DNA of 15,140 bases, from NCBI GenBank assembly GCA_002338615.1, contig DDIS01000052.1:2292-17431 (forward strand). Direction: 5' to 3'. Positions 14,499-15,140 of this stretch are shown piece after piece. Within the stretch, counting starts at the first letter, position 1; each line of letters opens with the position of its first letter. A program made the translations under genes and the position numbers. The stretch comes from Proteobacteria bacterium UBA1844. Lineage in GTDB: Bacteria; Pseudomonadota; Gammaproteobacteria; Steroidobacterales; Woeseiaceae. A model generated the notes under the pieces. That model saw nothing but the letters and a program-made list of their open reading frames with translations. It did no database searches and had not been told where the DNA came from.

Positions 14499-15140
14499 AT
14501 GACCACTATGGACGGGAATTCTTGGGTAATTCACAAATTTGGCGGCAGCAGCCTCGCCGACGCGGATTGTTTTCGGCGCGTCGCGGGATTAGTGCTGGAA
14601 CAGGAAGATCCGCGCATCGGTGTGGTGGTTTCTGCGATGGGCGGCATGACGGACGCCCTGATAGATCTCGCGGTACTCGCGGAGCGCGGTGATGATGGCT
14701 ACGGGGCGCGGCTGGACGCGATTGGTGAGCGCTATTCCGCAACCGCCAGGTCGCTGCTTGCTGGCGCGGGTCGCGTTACGATCCTCGACGCCTGGGCACG
14801 TGATGCGAGTGATATTCGCGATGTGCTGAGGGCTCTGGCGCTGGTTCGATCGGCTCCGCAACGTAGTCGTGATGTGGTCTCAGGTTACGGTGAGATCTGG
14901 TCGGCCCGGCTGCTTGCGGCCTTCCTGGAGGAGCTTGCACCGGAGCGGGGCGGGACCTGGATCGACGCGCGGGAAGTGTTGCTGGTGCGCCCGACCGAGC
15001 TCGGCCCAACTGTCCTTTGGGATGCGTCGCGCGAAAACTTCGCTCATGCGCTGGCCGAGGACTTTACCGGCATAGCCGTAATCACGGGCTACATTGCCAG
15101 CGACGACCAGGGGCTACAGACGACGCTCGGCCGCAACGGC
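14499..15140 (+). CDS. thrA: Aspartokinase, N-terminal part; probably bifunctional aspartokinase/homoserine dehydrogenase ThrA
   Basis: The frame from ATG at 14499 stays open to the last base (214 codons), so the gene is cut by the window edge. It carries the N-terminal aspartokinase signature KFGGSSL (residues 13-19), then VVSAMGGMTDAL, the block VVSGYGEIWSARLLAAFLEE, WIDAREVLLV, and ends at TTLGRNG, the start of the conserved GRNGSD nucleotide/substrate motif. Aspartokinase phosphorylates aspartate, the first step towards lysine, threonine, methionine and diaminopimelate. The GYGEIWSARLL and GRNG wording fits the ThrA/MetL bifunctional type better than stand-alone LysC, but the homoserine dehydrogenase domain that would prove this lies outside the window. 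AAGG at 14485-14488 and AGGG at 14492-14495 are possible ribosome sites. Confidence 0.85.
   Translation, partial: MTTMDGNSWVIHKFGGSSLADADCFRRVAGLVLEQEDPRIGVVVSAMGGMTDALIDLAVLAERGDDGYGARLDAIGERYSATARSLLAGAGRVTILDAWARDASDIRDVLRALALVRSAPQRSRDVVSGYGEIWSARLLAAFLEELAPERGGTWIDAREVLLVRPTELGPTVLWDASRENFAHALAEDFTGIAVITGYIASDDQGLQTTLGRNG

Noticed and set aside
1..15140. CRISPR arrays, defence systems, phage genes, insertion sequences
   Set aside because: I found no direct-repeat/spacer pattern, no transposase, integrase or phage-like frame; nearly all sequence is covered by conserved housekeeping genes.

Overview
This window is an ordinary, well-conserved chromosomal segment of a gammaproteobacterium. 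It is GC-rich by eye (roughly 55-60%) apart from two AT-rich patches. The best phylogenetic clue is the block yebC-ruvC-ruvA-ruvB-ybgC-tolQ-tolR-tolA-tolB-pal-cpoB followed by a lysine tRNA, the arrangement known from Pseudomonas and relatives. A monofunctional RelA and a sucB-lpd pair also fit Gammaproteobacteria. Species and family cannot be read from the sequence. I found no undescribed multi-gene system; the points worth a second look are small.

Layout. (1) 1-1960, + strand: the 3' end of sucB (E2 of 2-oxoglutarate dehydrogenase) and complete lpdA (E3), a TCA-cycle operon cut by the window edge. (2) 1961-2143: a convergent intergenic gap holding two inverted REP-like hairpins with GTAG heads. 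(3) 2144-5816, - strand: relA, then a sodium:alanine/glycine symporter of the AGCS family 49 bases downstream. (4) 5817-5982: divergent promoter region. (5) 5983-14182, + strand: eleven tightly packed genes. yebC and ruvCAB serve regulation and Holliday-junction processing; ybgC, tolQRAB, pal and cpoB make the Tol-Pal envelope-constriction machine. An AT-rich leader with a strong ribosome site suggests pal-cpoB is also expressed separately. (6) 14313-14387: tRNA-Lys(UUU). (7) 14499 to the edge: the N-terminal part of an aspartokinase, probably the bifunctional ThrA.

How the genes work together. SucB and Lpd form part of one dehydrogenase complex. RelA makes (p)ppGpp on amino-acid starvation, and its neighbour takes up small neutral amino acids. 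RuvA and RuvB migrate branches of Holliday junctions that RuvC cuts. TolQ-TolR-TolA form a proton-driven inner-membrane motor acting through periplasmic TolB on the outer-membrane lipoprotein Pal, with CpoB linking this to peptidoglycan synthesis. Several starts are non-ATG (relA, ruvC, tolA, tolB), and stop/start overlaps (ruvB-ybgC, ybgC-tolQ, pal-cpoB) indicate translational coupling. No gene-free stretch exceeds 300 bases; the longest is the 183-base gap at 1961-2143.
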